In this document: one piece after another, positions 26,426-35,657 of the stretch
How positions within the stretch are numbered: the stretch's first letter is position 1
How the letters are laid out: each line of letters opens with the position of its first letter
Source of the DNA: Nitrosomonadales bacterium
Lineage (GTDB): Bacteria > Pseudomonadota > Gammaproteobacteria > Burkholderiales > Gallionellaceae
Length of the DNA: 64,000 nt
Assembly (NCBI GenBank): GCA_023259055.1
Contig: JAHFQZ010000004.1
Span: forward strand, 186,001 to 250,000
Direction of reading: 5' to 3'
Notes under the pieces: generated by a model
The model's database searches: none
What the model was told of the DNA's origin: nothing
Seen by the model: only the letters and a program-made list of their open reading frames with translations
Made by a program: the position numbers and the translations under genes

Positions 26426-27141
26426 TTATTACCAGTCTCAATGGAATAATTTTCCAGAAGCTCCTTTGTGCCCTCAATGCCGTTGAACATCAGCACGTCA
26501 ATAATAGACAGTGATGGCTCGAAAATGCCTTGTTGAGAATAAACAATCTCGTGGGATTTCAAAAAAGAGAGCTTGATGTTGCCAAAAGAAAACTTCTCTC
26601 GGCTAAACAATATTGCACCGGTTATTGGATTGATATATTCATCTGCCCCCAGTTGTTCGGCAATCCGTAGTGCCCATTCTCCAGCGTCCCCGACATTCGT
26701 ATAATCAAAGTTTTGTTCAGATGAGACAATGATTTCCCTCTTTATGCCTAGACACGCGCATAACTTTTTTATTATGACAAAGTTAATAGATGCAATACTT
26801 TGTTTGTTGTTGCTTAAGAGAGCCTCTTTCACTATCTCATTGGTTTCATCAAAATAGCGTGCTTTTTTTTTGTAATGCGCCAACTGCCCAATAATCAGCT
26901 CCTCCCATTTCTTATCCGGATGCGCTTGTACATTCCTGATTGGCTCAGTCACAGCATGTTTTTTGAGAGGTACCAGAATATACTGCCAACCGCCACCGGG
27001 TTTTAATATCCGGTTCCTGTTCACCCAGCCATGCCTCATATATTGGGCATCATCAAATAGCACGAAGCAATCTGCTGCATGGATCAACTGCCAGTAGCCT
27101 ATGTAGGGAAAAAAATAGGGCTGCATGATGGCAAGCTTCAT
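26422..27141 (-). CDS. WbqC-like family protein
   Basis: 239 residues. The N-terminus MKLAIMQPYFFPYIGYWQLI with VLFDDAQYMRHGWVNRNRI is the signature of the WbqC-like family, found in O-antigen and other surface-polysaccharide clusters. The biochemical activity of the family is not one I can state with certainty. It sits between a DegT aminotransferase and a methyltransferase with overlapping start and stop codons, a context that fits modification of an amino sugar. Confidence 0.88.
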   Translation of the reverse strand: MKLAIMQPYFFPYIGYWQLIHAADCFVLFDDAQYMRHGWVNRNRILKPGGGWQYILVPLKKHAVTEPIRNVQAHPDKKWEELIIGQLAHYKKKARYFDETNEIVKEALLSNNKQSIASINFVIIKKLCACLGIKREIIVSSEQNFDYTNVGDAGEWALRIAEQLGADEYINPITGAILFSREKFSFGNIKLSFLKSHEIVYSQQGIFEPSLSIIDVLMFNGIEGTKELLENYSIETGNK

Positions 27142-28241
27142 TATTGCGTAACCCTACCTTGCAGGGTGCGTTTGGTGATGCCGCAAATGATTGCAACCTC
27201 TGCTTTGCTTAGCCCGGTATACAAGGGCAAGCAAAGTACGCGCGAAGAAATACTCTCTGAAACAGGGCAAGCCCGTTTTAGTTCCAGCTTCAAGAATGGC
27301 AAGGTATTTAGTGATGGATAAAAATATCGTCGTGGACCGATACCGTTATCGATGAGCGCTTGGCGTGCCCGCATCATGATTTCGTGGGTAGAAAAAATGA
27401 CCGGGTAGTAGGCATAGTTGTATTCGAGGGTGGCCGGAGGTGCCGGCCGCTGCAAAGAGCAGCCTTCAAGTTGTTCGTCATACCAGCCCGAGCTCTCCTT
27501 TCGAGATGCAATGATGTCATTCACCTTCGGTAAGATACAAAGCCCCATGGCAGCGTGCAGTTCCGACATTTTTGCATTGATGCCGATGTCGAGATAGTCG
27601 TCTTCGCCGACGTGCCCGAATTTTTTCATTAGAAAGACGCGCTTGCTTACTTCAGTATCTTTGCAGACTACCGCGCCCCCCTCGGCCGTGTGAAACAACT
27701 TGGTGGCATGGAAGCTCAGGGTGGAACAATTCCCGTGCAGCAAAAGCGACTCGCCAAATAGCTTCACTCCAAAAGCGTGAGCCGCGTCGTAAATCACTTT
27801 GATGTTGTGCTTATCAGCAATTTGTTGAATTTTCACCACATCGCACGGATAACCATATACGTGAGTAGCCAGAATCGCGCTAGTCTTCTCGGTAATCGCG
27901 GCCTCGATCAGTTCAGGGTTGATGCAATATGTTTGCTCTTCAATATCTACAAAAACTGGCTCGCAGCCTTCCCACAAGATCGAGTTCGTAGTGGCGACAT
28001 AGCTGTATGGCGTGGTGATGATTTCACCTTGCAGATCGAGTGCCTTGATGGTGAGCTGGATCGCGAGTGTGCCGTTGGTCAACAATTCCAGATTTGGAAC
28101 GCCGAGAAAGTTCGTGATATCACCGGCTAACTGACGGCTTAGCGGGCCGTTGTTGGTTAGATACCCTCCTTGCCAGATTTGTTTGAGGTAAGAGTTGTAA
28201 TCTTCTAAGGACGGAATATACGTTTTCGTAACCGGGATCAT
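27141..28241 (-). CDS. DegT/DnrJ/EryC1 PLP-dependent sugar aminotransferase
   Basis: 366 residues. VIYDAAHAFGVKLFGES holds the Asp that pairs with the PLP ring, and LSFHATKLFHTAEGGAVVC the PLP Lys. TNGTLAIQLTIKALDLQGEIIT and TTPYSYVATTNSI are further family landmarks. These enzymes convert keto-sugars (usually NDP-4-keto-6-deoxy) to amino sugars with glutamate as donor. The dehydratase that would make the keto-sugar is not evident in this window. Its stop codon overlaps the WbqC-like start (TAATG). Confidence 0.93.
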   Translation of the reverse strand: MIPVTKTYIPSLEDYNSYLKQIWQGGYLTNNGPLSRQLAGDITNFLGVPNLELLTNGTLAIQLTIKALDLQGEIITTPYSYVATTNSILWEGCEPVFVDIEEQTYCINPELIEAAITEKTSAILATHVYGYPCDVVKIQQIADKHNIKVIYDAAHAFGVKLFGESLLLHGNCSTLSFHATKLFHTAEGGAVVCKDTEVSKRVFLMKKFGHVGEDDYLDIGINAKMSELHAAMGLCILPKVNDIIASRKESSGWYDEQLEGCSLQRPAPPATLEYNYAYYPVIFSTHEIMMRARQALIDNGIGPRRYFYPSLNTLPFLKLELKRACPVSESISSRVLCLPLYTGLSKAEVAIICGITKRTLQGRVTQ

Positions 28242-29011
28242 TTACTCACCACATAAAGAATACTTGTACGCTTAAGCCCAAGCGAACGGAAAATTTCTTC
28301 ACCGAAATAACTTTCCCCAAGTTCTTCGACATTGAAGCCGTGGCTGCGGATTTTAGCGACGTAGTCGTCGTGGGCATAGAGCCTGACATGATCGTTTTGA
28401 CCATAAAGTCTCCAACGGCCAGCCTCGTCCTTCACGCTCGGGTCTTCCACCGTTTTTTTCAGACCCACAATAATCGGTGCCATCAGAATTCCGCAGCCAG
28501 TGTGCTTGGTGATTCTGTATAGTTCTTTAATGACTTGATCATCACTGTCAACGTGCTCCAGCACATGACTACATATGAAGAAATCGAAGCTCTCGTCATC
28601 AAATGGCATGTTCATCATGTCAACCTTGAAGTCGACAGTATCCATCATTAAATCGGCTGTCTTGTAGTCGAAGATATGCTTCCTGTTAAGATATTTTGCC
28701 AAGGCTGCCTCAGGCGCAAAGTGGATTGCGCGCGCGCCCTTGGAAAAGAATTTATTCTTTATCTGTTGGTCAATCCACAGAGCGTATAAACGCTCTCGAT
28801 CAGATGCGCCGCATGTGCTACATGTGTAAGTAGCCAGTGATGTCATCTCTCCTTTTCCGAAATTCACGTAACCATAACGATGTGCGTTCTCGCGGTAGAG
28901 TTCCGGCAGAGGTAAATATGAAACCTGTTTGTTACCGCATACAGGACACCATAAAGGCTGCTGAATAGGCTGCCGTACACCAAAAGGATTTAGGATCAAT
29001 CTTGTTAGCAA
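28238..29011 (-). CDS. SAM-dependent methyltransferase with N-terminal zinc-ribbon
   Basis: 257 residues. CPVCGN (about 22-27) and CSTCGASDRERL (about 64-75) make a four-cysteine zinc-ribbon-like module. The C-terminal domain is a methyltransferase: AIHFAPEAALAKYL, TADLMMDTVDFKVDM and FDFFICSHVLEHVDSDD..IKELYRI. The start is TTG at 29011, supported by GGAG 8 bases upstream; no in-frame ATG lies near. It overlaps the ABC ATPase gene by seven bases, next to the export machinery, where chain-capping methyltransferases can be found. Confidence 0.83.
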   Translation of the reverse strand: MLTRLILNPFGVRQPIQQPLWCPVCGNKQVSYLPLPELYRENAHRYGYVNFGKGEMTSLATYTCSTCGASDRERLYALWIDQQIKNKFFSKGARAIHFAPEAALAKYLNRKHIFDYKTADLMMDTVDFKVDMMNMPFDDESFDFFICSHVLEHVDSDDQVIKELYRITKHTGCGILMAPIIVGLKKTVEDPSVKDEAGRWRLYGQNDHVRLYAHDDYVAKIRSHGFNVEELGESYFGEEIFRSLGLKRTSILYVVSK

Positions 29012-30327
29012 GATTTAATCTCCACTTCATTTCTTACATAAGCTTTTGTCCATATACGAGCGCCTTCCCGGCGAGACATCTTAAAAGCCAGCGCATTGTC
29101 TATCACATCGCGAAATATTGCTGTGTTGTCTAATACAGCTGGCGTTGAAATCTGCAGCTGGACACTGTAATTCCCTTCATGAAGGGGCAGACGCGTTTTA
29201 TAAGTTACGATATATCTACCCCCGTTCTTGACACGCATAAGCGGCTGATCGACTAATCTTAGCCCCGCGCCAAGAATGAGATTTTTTTTATCGTCCAGAA
29301 CATAGTAGTTGCAGGAAACATCGGCCTCTGTTGATGTTTCAAAATATATCCTGATAAAAATAGATTGATTGAATCTGACTTCGTTTGTCGGGTGTAAATC
29401 TTCATCAAGCAACTCTGCAAATGTAATTTTTGCGCCGCCATCCCCATATCGAAAATGTGCGACCTGCTTTTCAAACTTGGCGCTAGTTTTAAATTCCTGC
29501 GTGTCGCCTTTATCTTGCCTTTCCAAATGTGTCGTGGTTTCTGCTTTCGTGTTTGCCGATGGCATTGTGGAAGCAAACTCTGCATTCATTTCCTCGCGCA
29601 TCCTTCGAACATAGTGCTCTGCAACATCGCCTGCAGGACCGATTTCTTGAACCATGCCGCGGTCAAGATAAATGCCGCGCGAGCACAAACTTTTCAGAAC
29701 ACCGATGTCGTGGCTGACAAACAATATCGTTGTCCCGTGTTCCTGTATCCGAGTGAGCGCGGTCATGCACTTTGATTGGAAAGCCATGTCTCCAACTGCC
29801 AAAGCTTCGTCCACAATCATGATTTCCGGATCGGATAAGATATTCACCGCAAATGCTAACCGCACATACATCCCGCTGGAGTATGTGCGCACTGGTTGAT
29901 CAATAAATTCCCCTATGTCAGCGAAGGCGGCAACATCGTCGAAACGACGCTCCATTTCTTCCTTGGAAATTCCCATCACAGCTCCCTGAAAATAGACGTT
30001 TTCCCTCCCCGTGAATTCTGGATTGAATCCGGCACCCAACTCCAGCAGCGCTGAAATTCGCCCATTTACTTCCACAGAACCCGAGGTGGGTTTGAGAATG
30101 CTACAGATGAGCTGCAACAGAGTACTCTTACCCGATCCATTGCGGCCGATGATGCCTAAACTTTCTCCTTTTTTGACTTCGAAGGAAACATCCTGCAAGG
30201 CGGTGAATTCCTGATGGAAGCGCATTTTGCCAAGGGTGAGAGCCTGCTTGATGCGATCAGCAGGGTGGCCGAAGATACGATAAGTTTTGGTCAGGCTCCT
30301 GACCGAGATGGCAATATCAGAGCACAT
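29005..30327 (-). CDS. wzt: Polysaccharide ABC exporter, ATP-binding subunit (Wzt-like) with C-terminal extension
   Basis: About 440 residues. The ATPase domain (about 1-245) has Walker A GIIGRNGSGKSTLL, signature YSSGMYVRLAFA, Walker B IMIVDEALAVGD and the switch His in LFVSHDIG. The remaining 190 residues form a separate beta-rich domain as in the Wzt proteins of E. coli O8/O9a, where it recognises the modified non-reducing end of the O-antigen. The start ATG 30327 lies just before the permease stop codon; in-frame starts at 30339 and 30363 exist. With the permease it exports a finished glycan across the inner membrane. Confidence 0.92.
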   Translation of the reverse strand: MCSDIAISVRSLTKTYRIFGHPADRIKQALTLGKMRFHQEFTALQDVSFEVKKGESLGIIGRNGSGKSTLLQLICSILKPTSGSVEVNGRISALLELGAGFNPEFTGRENVYFQGAVMGISKEEMERRFDDVAAFADIGEFIDQPVRTYSSGMYVRLAFAVNILSDPEIMIVDEALAVGDMAFQSKCMTALTRIQEHGTTILFVSHDIGVLKSLCSRGIYLDRGMVQEIGPAGDVAEHYVRRMREEMNAEFASTMPSANTKAETTTHLERQDKGDTQEFKTSAKFEKQVAHFRYGDGGAKITFAELLDEDLHPTNEVRFNQSIFIRIYFETSTEADVSCNYYVLDDKKNLILGAGLRLVDQPLMRVKNGGRYIVTYKTRLPLHEGNYSVQLQISTPAVLDNTAIFRDVIDNALAFKMSRREGARIWTKAYVRNEVEIKSC

Positions 30328-31126
30328 CGGCAAACTCATCCCTGCTGTGCTGAAAAAAGGCATAACCCAGAATCGCTACAATCAGGCAAAAACAAAACGC
30401 CATTCCCCATGCTCCCCATTCGACCGGTTGTGCGGCAACGATGGCACGGGAAGTTTCGATCACAACTCCCAATGGGTTGTATTGATAGATTGGGCGCAGC
30501 AATTCGGGCACCGCGCTTACCGGGTAGAACACCGGTGATAGGAACAGCAGCATTTGCACCAACACAGGCACTATCTGCGTCATGTCCTTGATGAACACAC
30601 CCCATGCTGCCAGAAACCAGGATAGCCCAAGAGCAAGCAAGGCCAGAGGGGCAATTAGCAGCGGGAAAAGCAGGATGCCCACTTGTAGATGGCCTGTTAA
30701 GGCAAGGGCGGCGACGAGGATCAGGAAGTTGAATCCCGCGTGCACCAAAGCGGCACCGAGCGGCACTACGGGCAGGATATTTACAGGAAAGATGATTTTT
30801 TTCACGAAATTGGGGTAGCCACGTACTGACGTTGGAGCGCGGGAAATTGTTTCGGCAAACACGTTGAAGGCGATGAGGCCTGTGTAGAGCAATAGCCAGA
30901 AGGGTATGCCGATTTCTTGTTGCGGCCAGCGCGCCTGAAAGATATGGCCGAAGATGAGAGCAAAAATCGCCAGCATGATTAGCGGGCTAAGAAAAATCCA
31001 CAGCACTCCGAACATCGCACCGCGGTAGCGCAGCAGTACATCACGCTTGATGAGTTGGCCGAGCAGGTAGCGGTGGCGCCAGATATTGGCAAAGATGCTT
31101 AGGGGATTTAAGGTTGTTGCACTCAT
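30317..31126 (-). CDS. wzm: Polysaccharide ABC exporter, permease subunit (ABC-2/Wzm-like)
   Basis: 269 residues with about six membrane helices. The N-terminus LIKRDVLLRYRGAMFGVLWIF is the amphipathic-helix motif of ABC-2 type O-antigen and capsule exporters (Wzm, TagG, KpsM). FLSPVFYP near residue 200 is another landmark. It overlaps the ATPase gene and is preceded by an 84-base gap to the nucleotide-sugar dehydrogenase. Its presence indicates the ABC-dependent route, in agreement with the absence of visible wzx and wzy genes. Confidence 0.93.
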   Translation of the reverse strand: MSATTLNPLSIFANIWRHRYLLGQLIKRDVLLRYRGAMFGVLWIFLSPLIMLAIFALIFGHIFQARWPQQEIGIPFWLLLYTGLIAFNVFAETISRAPTSVRGYPNFVKKIIFPVNILPVVPLGAALVHAGFNFLILVAALALTGHLQVGILLFPLLIAPLALLALGLSWFLAAWGVFIKDMTQIVPVLVQMLLFLSPVFYPVSAVPELLRPIYQYNPLGVVIETSRAIVAAQPVEWGAWGMAFCFCLIVAILGYAFFQHSRDEFADVL

Positions 31127-31210
31127 TGCGATTTTATAATTATCTTAATAGTTTCGCGTCTAATTGGTGATTTGGTAAATTGATTGTTGTGCATGTTCAA
31201 TGGGGTGAAA

Positions 31211-32497
31211 TTACAGTCGCCACAATTTATAACCGGCCGCTTCAATCACAACAGCATCATAGGCTGACTTTACATCCACAAATACCCCGCCTGGTTTTAG
31301 TCTTGCCATCAGATCGGTTTGCGGCAAAGACAAATATTCTTTGTGAGATACCGCTGCAACGATCGCGTCAGCTTCTGGCAGATCCTCCCACGACACCAAT
31401 GAGATACCATACTCATGCATAGCCTCACCGGGAGCTGCCACGGGATCATGCACTGATACATCACAGCCAAAGTCCTGTAATTCACGCACGACATCCGCTA
31501 CTTTTGAATTGCGTAAATCGCTGCAATTCTCTTTGAAAGTCAGGCCTAATACGATGACTTTTGCATTTTTGATCGGATCACCCGAACGGGACAGCTGCTT
31601 GACCGTCTGCTGCGCAACGAACGCTGCCATACTGTCATTGATTCTGCGGCCTGCAAGGATGACCTCGGGATGGTAGCCCAGCATCTCCGCTTTATGCGTC
31701 AGATAGTAGGGGTCAACACCGATGCAATGACCTCCAACCAAGCCAGGACGGAAGGGTAAAAAATTCCACTTCGTTCCAGCTGCTTCCAGTACTTCCAACG
31801 TGTCAATATCCATGCGGTCAAAGATCAAGGCAAGCTCATTCATCAACGCGATATTTAAATCGCGCTGGGTGTTTTCAATCACTTTGGCTGCCTCGGCCAC
31901 CTTGATGGAGCTCACCCTATGCACGCCGGCATCGATAATGTGGTTATATAAATCGGCGACCTTACTCAGGGTGCTCGCATCATCAGCGGAAACCACCTTG
32001 GTTACTTTTGTGATGGTTCTTTCCTTGTCGCCGGGATTGACACGTTCAGGAGAATATCCGACATGAAAATCTTCCAGCCATTTCAAACCGGATTCACGCT
32101 CCAGTATCGGGATGCACACTTCTTCGGTGGCACCCGGATATACCGTCGATTCATAAATCACGATTGCGCCGCGTTTCAGATGTTTTCCTACGGTTGTGGA
32201 GGCTGACACCAAAGGTGAGAAGTCGGGTTGATGTGCCGTATCTACCGGGGTTGGAACGGCCACGATAATGTAATCCGCTTTGGACAGGTGTGAGGAATCT
32301 GAGGTAAAGAGCAGATGTTTTGCGGCTCGAAGATTTTCACTGGGAACATCCCCGGACGGATCGCGGTAATCGCGATAACTGGCCACCTTACGCTCGGATA
32401 AATCGTAGCCGATGGTTGTAAACTTTTTGCCGAACTCCACGGCCAGCGGCAAACCCACATAACCCAGTCCAACGATGGCAATAACCTTCTGACTCAC
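31211..32497 (-). CDS. Nucleotide-sugar dehydrogenase (TviB/WbpO-like UDP-HexNAc 6-dehydrogenase type)
   Basis: 428 residues. IAIVGLGYVGLPLAVEFGK binds NAD, VGGHCIGVDPYYL holds the catalytic Cys, and GLTFKENCSDLRNSKV is the C-terminal NDP-sugar-binding region. The sequence best recalls TviB/WbpO enzymes, which oxidise UDP-N-acetyl-hexosamines to uronic acids, more than UDP-glucose dehydrogenase, but this is a judgement from memory. It is the first gene of the - strand glycan operon and implies an acidic sugar in the product. Confidence 0.88.
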   Translation of the reverse strand: MSQKVIAIVGLGYVGLPLAVEFGKKFTTIGYDLSERKVASYRDYRDPSGDVPSENLRAAKHLLFTSDSSHLSKADYIIVAVPTPVDTAHQPDFSPLVSASTTVGKHLKRGAIVIYESTVYPGATEEVCIPILERESGLKWLEDFHVGYSPERVNPGDKERTITKVTKVVSADDASTLSKVADLYNHIIDAGVHRVSSIKVAEAAKVIENTQRDLNIALMNELALIFDRMDIDTLEVLEAAGTKWNFLPFRPGLVGGHCIGVDPYYLTHKAEMLGYHPEVILAGRRINDSMAAFVAQQTVKQLSRSGDPIKNAKVIVLGLTFKENCSDLRNSKVADVVRELQDFGCDVSVHDPVAAPGEAMHEYGISLVSWEDLPEADAIVAAVSHKEYLSLPQTDLMARLKPGGVFVDVKSAYDAVVIEAAGYKLWRL

Positions 32498-32668
32498 AGC
32501 CTTCCTTTACGGTTGGTGATTTCGATGATGACTTCCTGATCGTGGGATATCACGACGACCTGATTTATACCAGTATCTATTAGTGTACATTGGGAATTGC
32601 ATACTTAAACTTGCTGGCATACTACACCCAAAGTGCCAATTATTTGGAAATATGGGGAAGTTATGTTG

Positions 32669-34105
32669 CTACTTTTTGACGCGCACAACCAGCATCTCGC
32701 GCAGTTCGCGCAAATCGCTTTCCAGTGTCGAGAGTTGGTAAAAGCTGCCTCCCGCCCGCTTTGCCAATTCGAGCTGTTCGATCGCGGCGTACAGGTTGCC
32801 CTGCCAGGCATAGCTATAGGCTTGTGCCTGATGTTGTTCGAGACGCTTGTTTTGCATGGCGTAGGCTCTGGCTTGCAGGTCGTACAGTTTGACATCGCTG
32901 GGATGGCGGGCGAGTTGTTCGGTGAGCAACTTGGCGGCGTTTTCCGCCTGATTGTTTTGTAGTAGCAAATCGGCATAGTCATACATTAGAGCGCGGTGCT
33001 GTGGAAAGTTTTGCACAGCGGTATTGTAAAACGTTAAAGTGGCCGGATCATTTTTTTCGGCGCGGTTCACTTTTCCGGTAAGAGTTTCAATCATCGGATT
33101 GTTCTTGGCAATCTGGTTGTTCTGGGCTTGTTTGCGCAAGATCGCCAGTTCCTGCGCGGCGCGCTCGATTTCATTGTTGCGAAGCAGTGCGCTCACCAGC
33201 CCATAGCGTTGCGCGATCGGGTTGCCGTATTTTTTTGCACCTAGCGCATCACTGAAATAAGCGATGGCTTCAGGCGCGGTTTTTTGCGCGGCGATAAGCT
33301 TGGTACGAACCAGTTGAAAACTCATACTGTCTGGAACCAGGCGGTAGGGCTGCTTCTGTACGCGGTTCTCGATCTCTGCGATACGGTCGCTGGTGATGGG
33401 GTGAGTGCGCATATAATTCGGCGCATTTCCTTCCAGCAAACGTGTGGAATTTTGTAGCCGCTCCAGGAATTCCGTCATGGCGTGGGTGTTGAAACCTGAT
33501 TTTTGTAAAAGTTGAAGGCCGATACGATCCGCTTCTTCTTCGTAAGCGCGGGTGAAGTTGAGTTGTTTCTGTATTGAGTGCGCCTGTACGCTGACGATGG
33601 CGGCTTCCGCTGCTTGCGGATTGGTACGTGCGGCGAGTATGGCAACGGCGAGTGCTGCCATCGAGGCCAGGCCGTCACCTTGTTGCCCCTCTATCATGCG
33701 AGCCAGGTGATGTTGTGTGACGTGCGAAATTTCGTGGCTGAGCACGGAAGCCAATTCCGATTCACTTTGTGTGGTAAGCAACAACCCGGCATTTACGCCG
33801 ATGAAGCCGCCAGGCATCGCAAAAGCGTTGACGTTGTAATCATTAAGCGCGAAAAACTCGAAGTTCAGACCGGGTTCTGCGCTATTTTCAACCAGCTTGT
33901 AACCGAGCTGATTGAGGTAATCATTGATCTCGGCATCGTCAAGGAATTGCTTGCTGGAACGAATCTGCATCATGCTCTGCTGCCCGATCTGGCGTTCCTG
34001 CTGCGGGGTAAGCACGGTTTGTGAGGTATCGCCCAGATCGGGCAGCCCGTCGCTCACGGCGCAGGGTGAAAAGCACAACATCAACAGTATGGTCAGTTTT
34101 TTCAT
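32669..34105 (-). CDS. bepA: BepA-like periplasmic M48 metalloprotease with TPR domain
   Basis: About 478 residues. A signal peptide (MKKLTILLMLCFSPCAVS) is followed by an M48 peptidase domain with zinc motif LSHEISHVTQHH and the third ligand in EEEADRIGLQLL. A TPR-rich C-terminal half follows (about 300-470). BepA handles LptD and BAM complex quality control at the outer membrane in E. coli; the same role is inferred. Start ATG 34105 gives a clean signal peptide; a longer frame upstream would mask it. It is divergent from a Ser/Thr kinase gene, 178 bases away. Confidence 0.9.
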   Translation of the reverse strand: MKKLTILLMLCFSPCAVSDGLPDLGDTSQTVLTPQQERQIGQQSMMQIRSSKQFLDDAEINDYLNQLGYKLVENSAEPGLNFEFFALNDYNVNAFAMPGGFIGVNAGLLLTTQSESELASVLSHEISHVTQHHLARMIEGQQGDGLASMAALAVAILAARTNPQAAEAAIVSVQAHSIQKQLNFTRAYEEEADRIGLQLLQKSGFNTHAMTEFLERLQNSTRLLEGNAPNYMRTHPITSDRIAEIENRVQKQPYRLVPDSMSFQLVRTKLIAAQKTAPEAIAYFSDALGAKKYGNPIAQRYGLVSALLRNNEIERAAQELAILRKQAQNNQIAKNNPMIETLTGKVNRAEKNDPATLTFYNTAVQNFPQHRALMYDYADLLLQNNQAENAAKLLTEQLARHPSDVKLYDLQARAYAMQNKRLEQHQAQAYSYAWQGNLYAAIEQLELAKRAGGSFYQLSTLESDLRELREMLVVRVKK

Positions 34106-34283
34106 GATCTGTATGATAGTTGCTTTTGCTTTTGGTTCGCAATTTTTAGTACAAGCGGTTAACCTCCTCGCGAACCCTTCTGTGGACCTCATACTTATCA
34201 AGGAGGAGGGATTGGGGTTCAAAGTGGACAACACGCCACAAAGTGCGCAAAATCAGGACTTTTTACTAATTCGCGCGGGAAAA

Positions 34284-35585
34284 ATGGACAAAATCGGCAA
34301 ATACGAAATCGTTCGTAAACTCGGTACCGGGGCGACCAGCACCGTATACCTCGCTATTGATCCGTTCAACAAACAGCAGGTTGCCATCAAGTTGTTCGAT
34401 CTGGGAGTTTTGCAAGACCCCAGCCGCGCCAAGATATATCGCAAGTTATTGATGACGGAAGCTTCGCTGGCGGGCAAGTTATCGCATCCGCATATTGCAA
34501 AGATTCAGGATGCGGTAATGGAGGGCGATATTAATTACATGGTGATGGAATACGTCGAGGGCAGTACGCTTGAGCAATACTCGGAGGTGGATAAACTGTT
34601 GCCGATAAGCACCATCGCAGAAATAACCTACAAGTGCTGCAAGGCTCTCGAATACGCCCAGCAGCAGGGCGTAATCCATCGCGACATCAAGCCGGCCAAT
34701 ATTCTTTTGCAGGGCGAAACCAATATCAAGATTTCCGATTTTGGCGCTGCGGCGTTACAAAACGACCAGACCACCACGCAAGTGTCAGGGGTGGGTTCCC
34801 CTGCTTACATGTCACCCGAGCAGGTCAAGGAGCTGCCGTTGACCCACCAGACTGATATCTATTCGCTGGGCGTAGTGATGTACAAGCTGATTACAGGCAA
34901 ACTGCCGTTCGATGCGAGCAATAATTACAGCATGATTTACCACATCATCAACATCGAGCCGCCACGGCCCAGCACGTTCCGGCCTGAAACGCCGCCTGAT
35001 ATGGATGCGATCGTGCGGCGAGCAATGGAGAAGGATACGGCAAAGCGTTATCAAACGTGGGATCAGTTCGCGAGCGACCTGGTAGGGTTTTTCAGTCATG
35101 CGGATCAGACCCAAACAGAAATATTTGATACTGAAAAATTTGACACGCTACGCAGCTTGGCGTTCTTCAAGAATTTTAATGATGTGGAACTTTGGGAGGT
35201 GCTGCGTATCAGTGAGTGGCGCAAGGTTCCGGAATCAGAATACATTCTCCGTGATGGCGAAAGCGGAAGCTCTTTTTATATTCTGGCGCAAGGTACGGTA
35301 CGCGTGAGCAAGCAGGGCAGGTTATTGAGCCTGTTGCGCCGCGGCGATTGTTTTGGCGAAATGGCGCACCTTTTGGAGCGCGATTTCAAACGCGGCACCG
35401 ATGTGATCGCCAAAAACGACGTGGTGGTGATCGAAATCCATCCGGATGTGCTGATGCGCGCCTCGACCGGGTGCCGCTTCCAGTTTAGCGAAGCATTCCT
35501 GCATATGCTGGTGAAGCGCTTGTCAGTGGCGAATGCCCGGGTCTCGCATTTGCTGGCGGATAATGATCAAGGCGGAGATGAGTAA
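34284..35585 (+). CDS. Ser/Thr protein kinase fused to a cyclic-nucleotide-binding domain
   Basis: 433 residues from ATG 34284. A Hanks-type kinase (about 5-265) has LGTGATSTVYLA, VAIKLFD (ATP Lys), VIHRDIKPANILL, ISDFGAAAL (DFG) and GSPAYMSPEQ, all intact. A cyclic-nucleotide-binding domain follows (about 290-415), with DGESGSSFYILAQGTVRV and FGEMAHLLERDFKRGTDVIA, which has the conserved Glu and an Arg-Gly in the phosphate cassette. No membrane segment separates them. An in-frame TTG at 34212, with AGGAGG about 5 bases upstream, would add 24 residues and may be the true start. The TusA-like gene follows. Confidence 0.88.
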   Translation: MDKIGKYEIVRKLGTGATSTVYLAIDPFNKQQVAIKLFDLGVLQDPSRAKIYRKLLMTEASLAGKLSHPHIAKIQDAVMEGDINYMVMEYVEGSTLEQYSEVDKLLPISTIAEITYKCCKALEYAQQQGVIHRDIKPANILLQGETNIKISDFGAAALQNDQTTTQVSGVGSPAYMSPEQVKELPLTHQTDIYSLGVVMYKLITGKLPFDASNNYSMIYHIINIEPPRPSTFRPETPPDMDAIVRRAMEKDTAKRYQTWDQFASDLVGFFSHADQTQTEIFDTEKFDTLRSLAFFKNFNDVELWEVLRISEWRKVPESEYILRDGESGSSFYILAQGTVRVSKQGRLLSLLRRGDCFGEMAHLLERDFKRGTDVIAKNDVVVIEIHPDVLMRASTGCRFQFSEAFLHMLVKRLSVANARVSHLLADNDQGGDE

Positions 35586-35657
35586 TATAATGCAAAGACC
35601 TTGAATGCTGGCTGGTATTATAAAAATAGATGGGCGCCCCAGCCCAGATAGGAGTGA

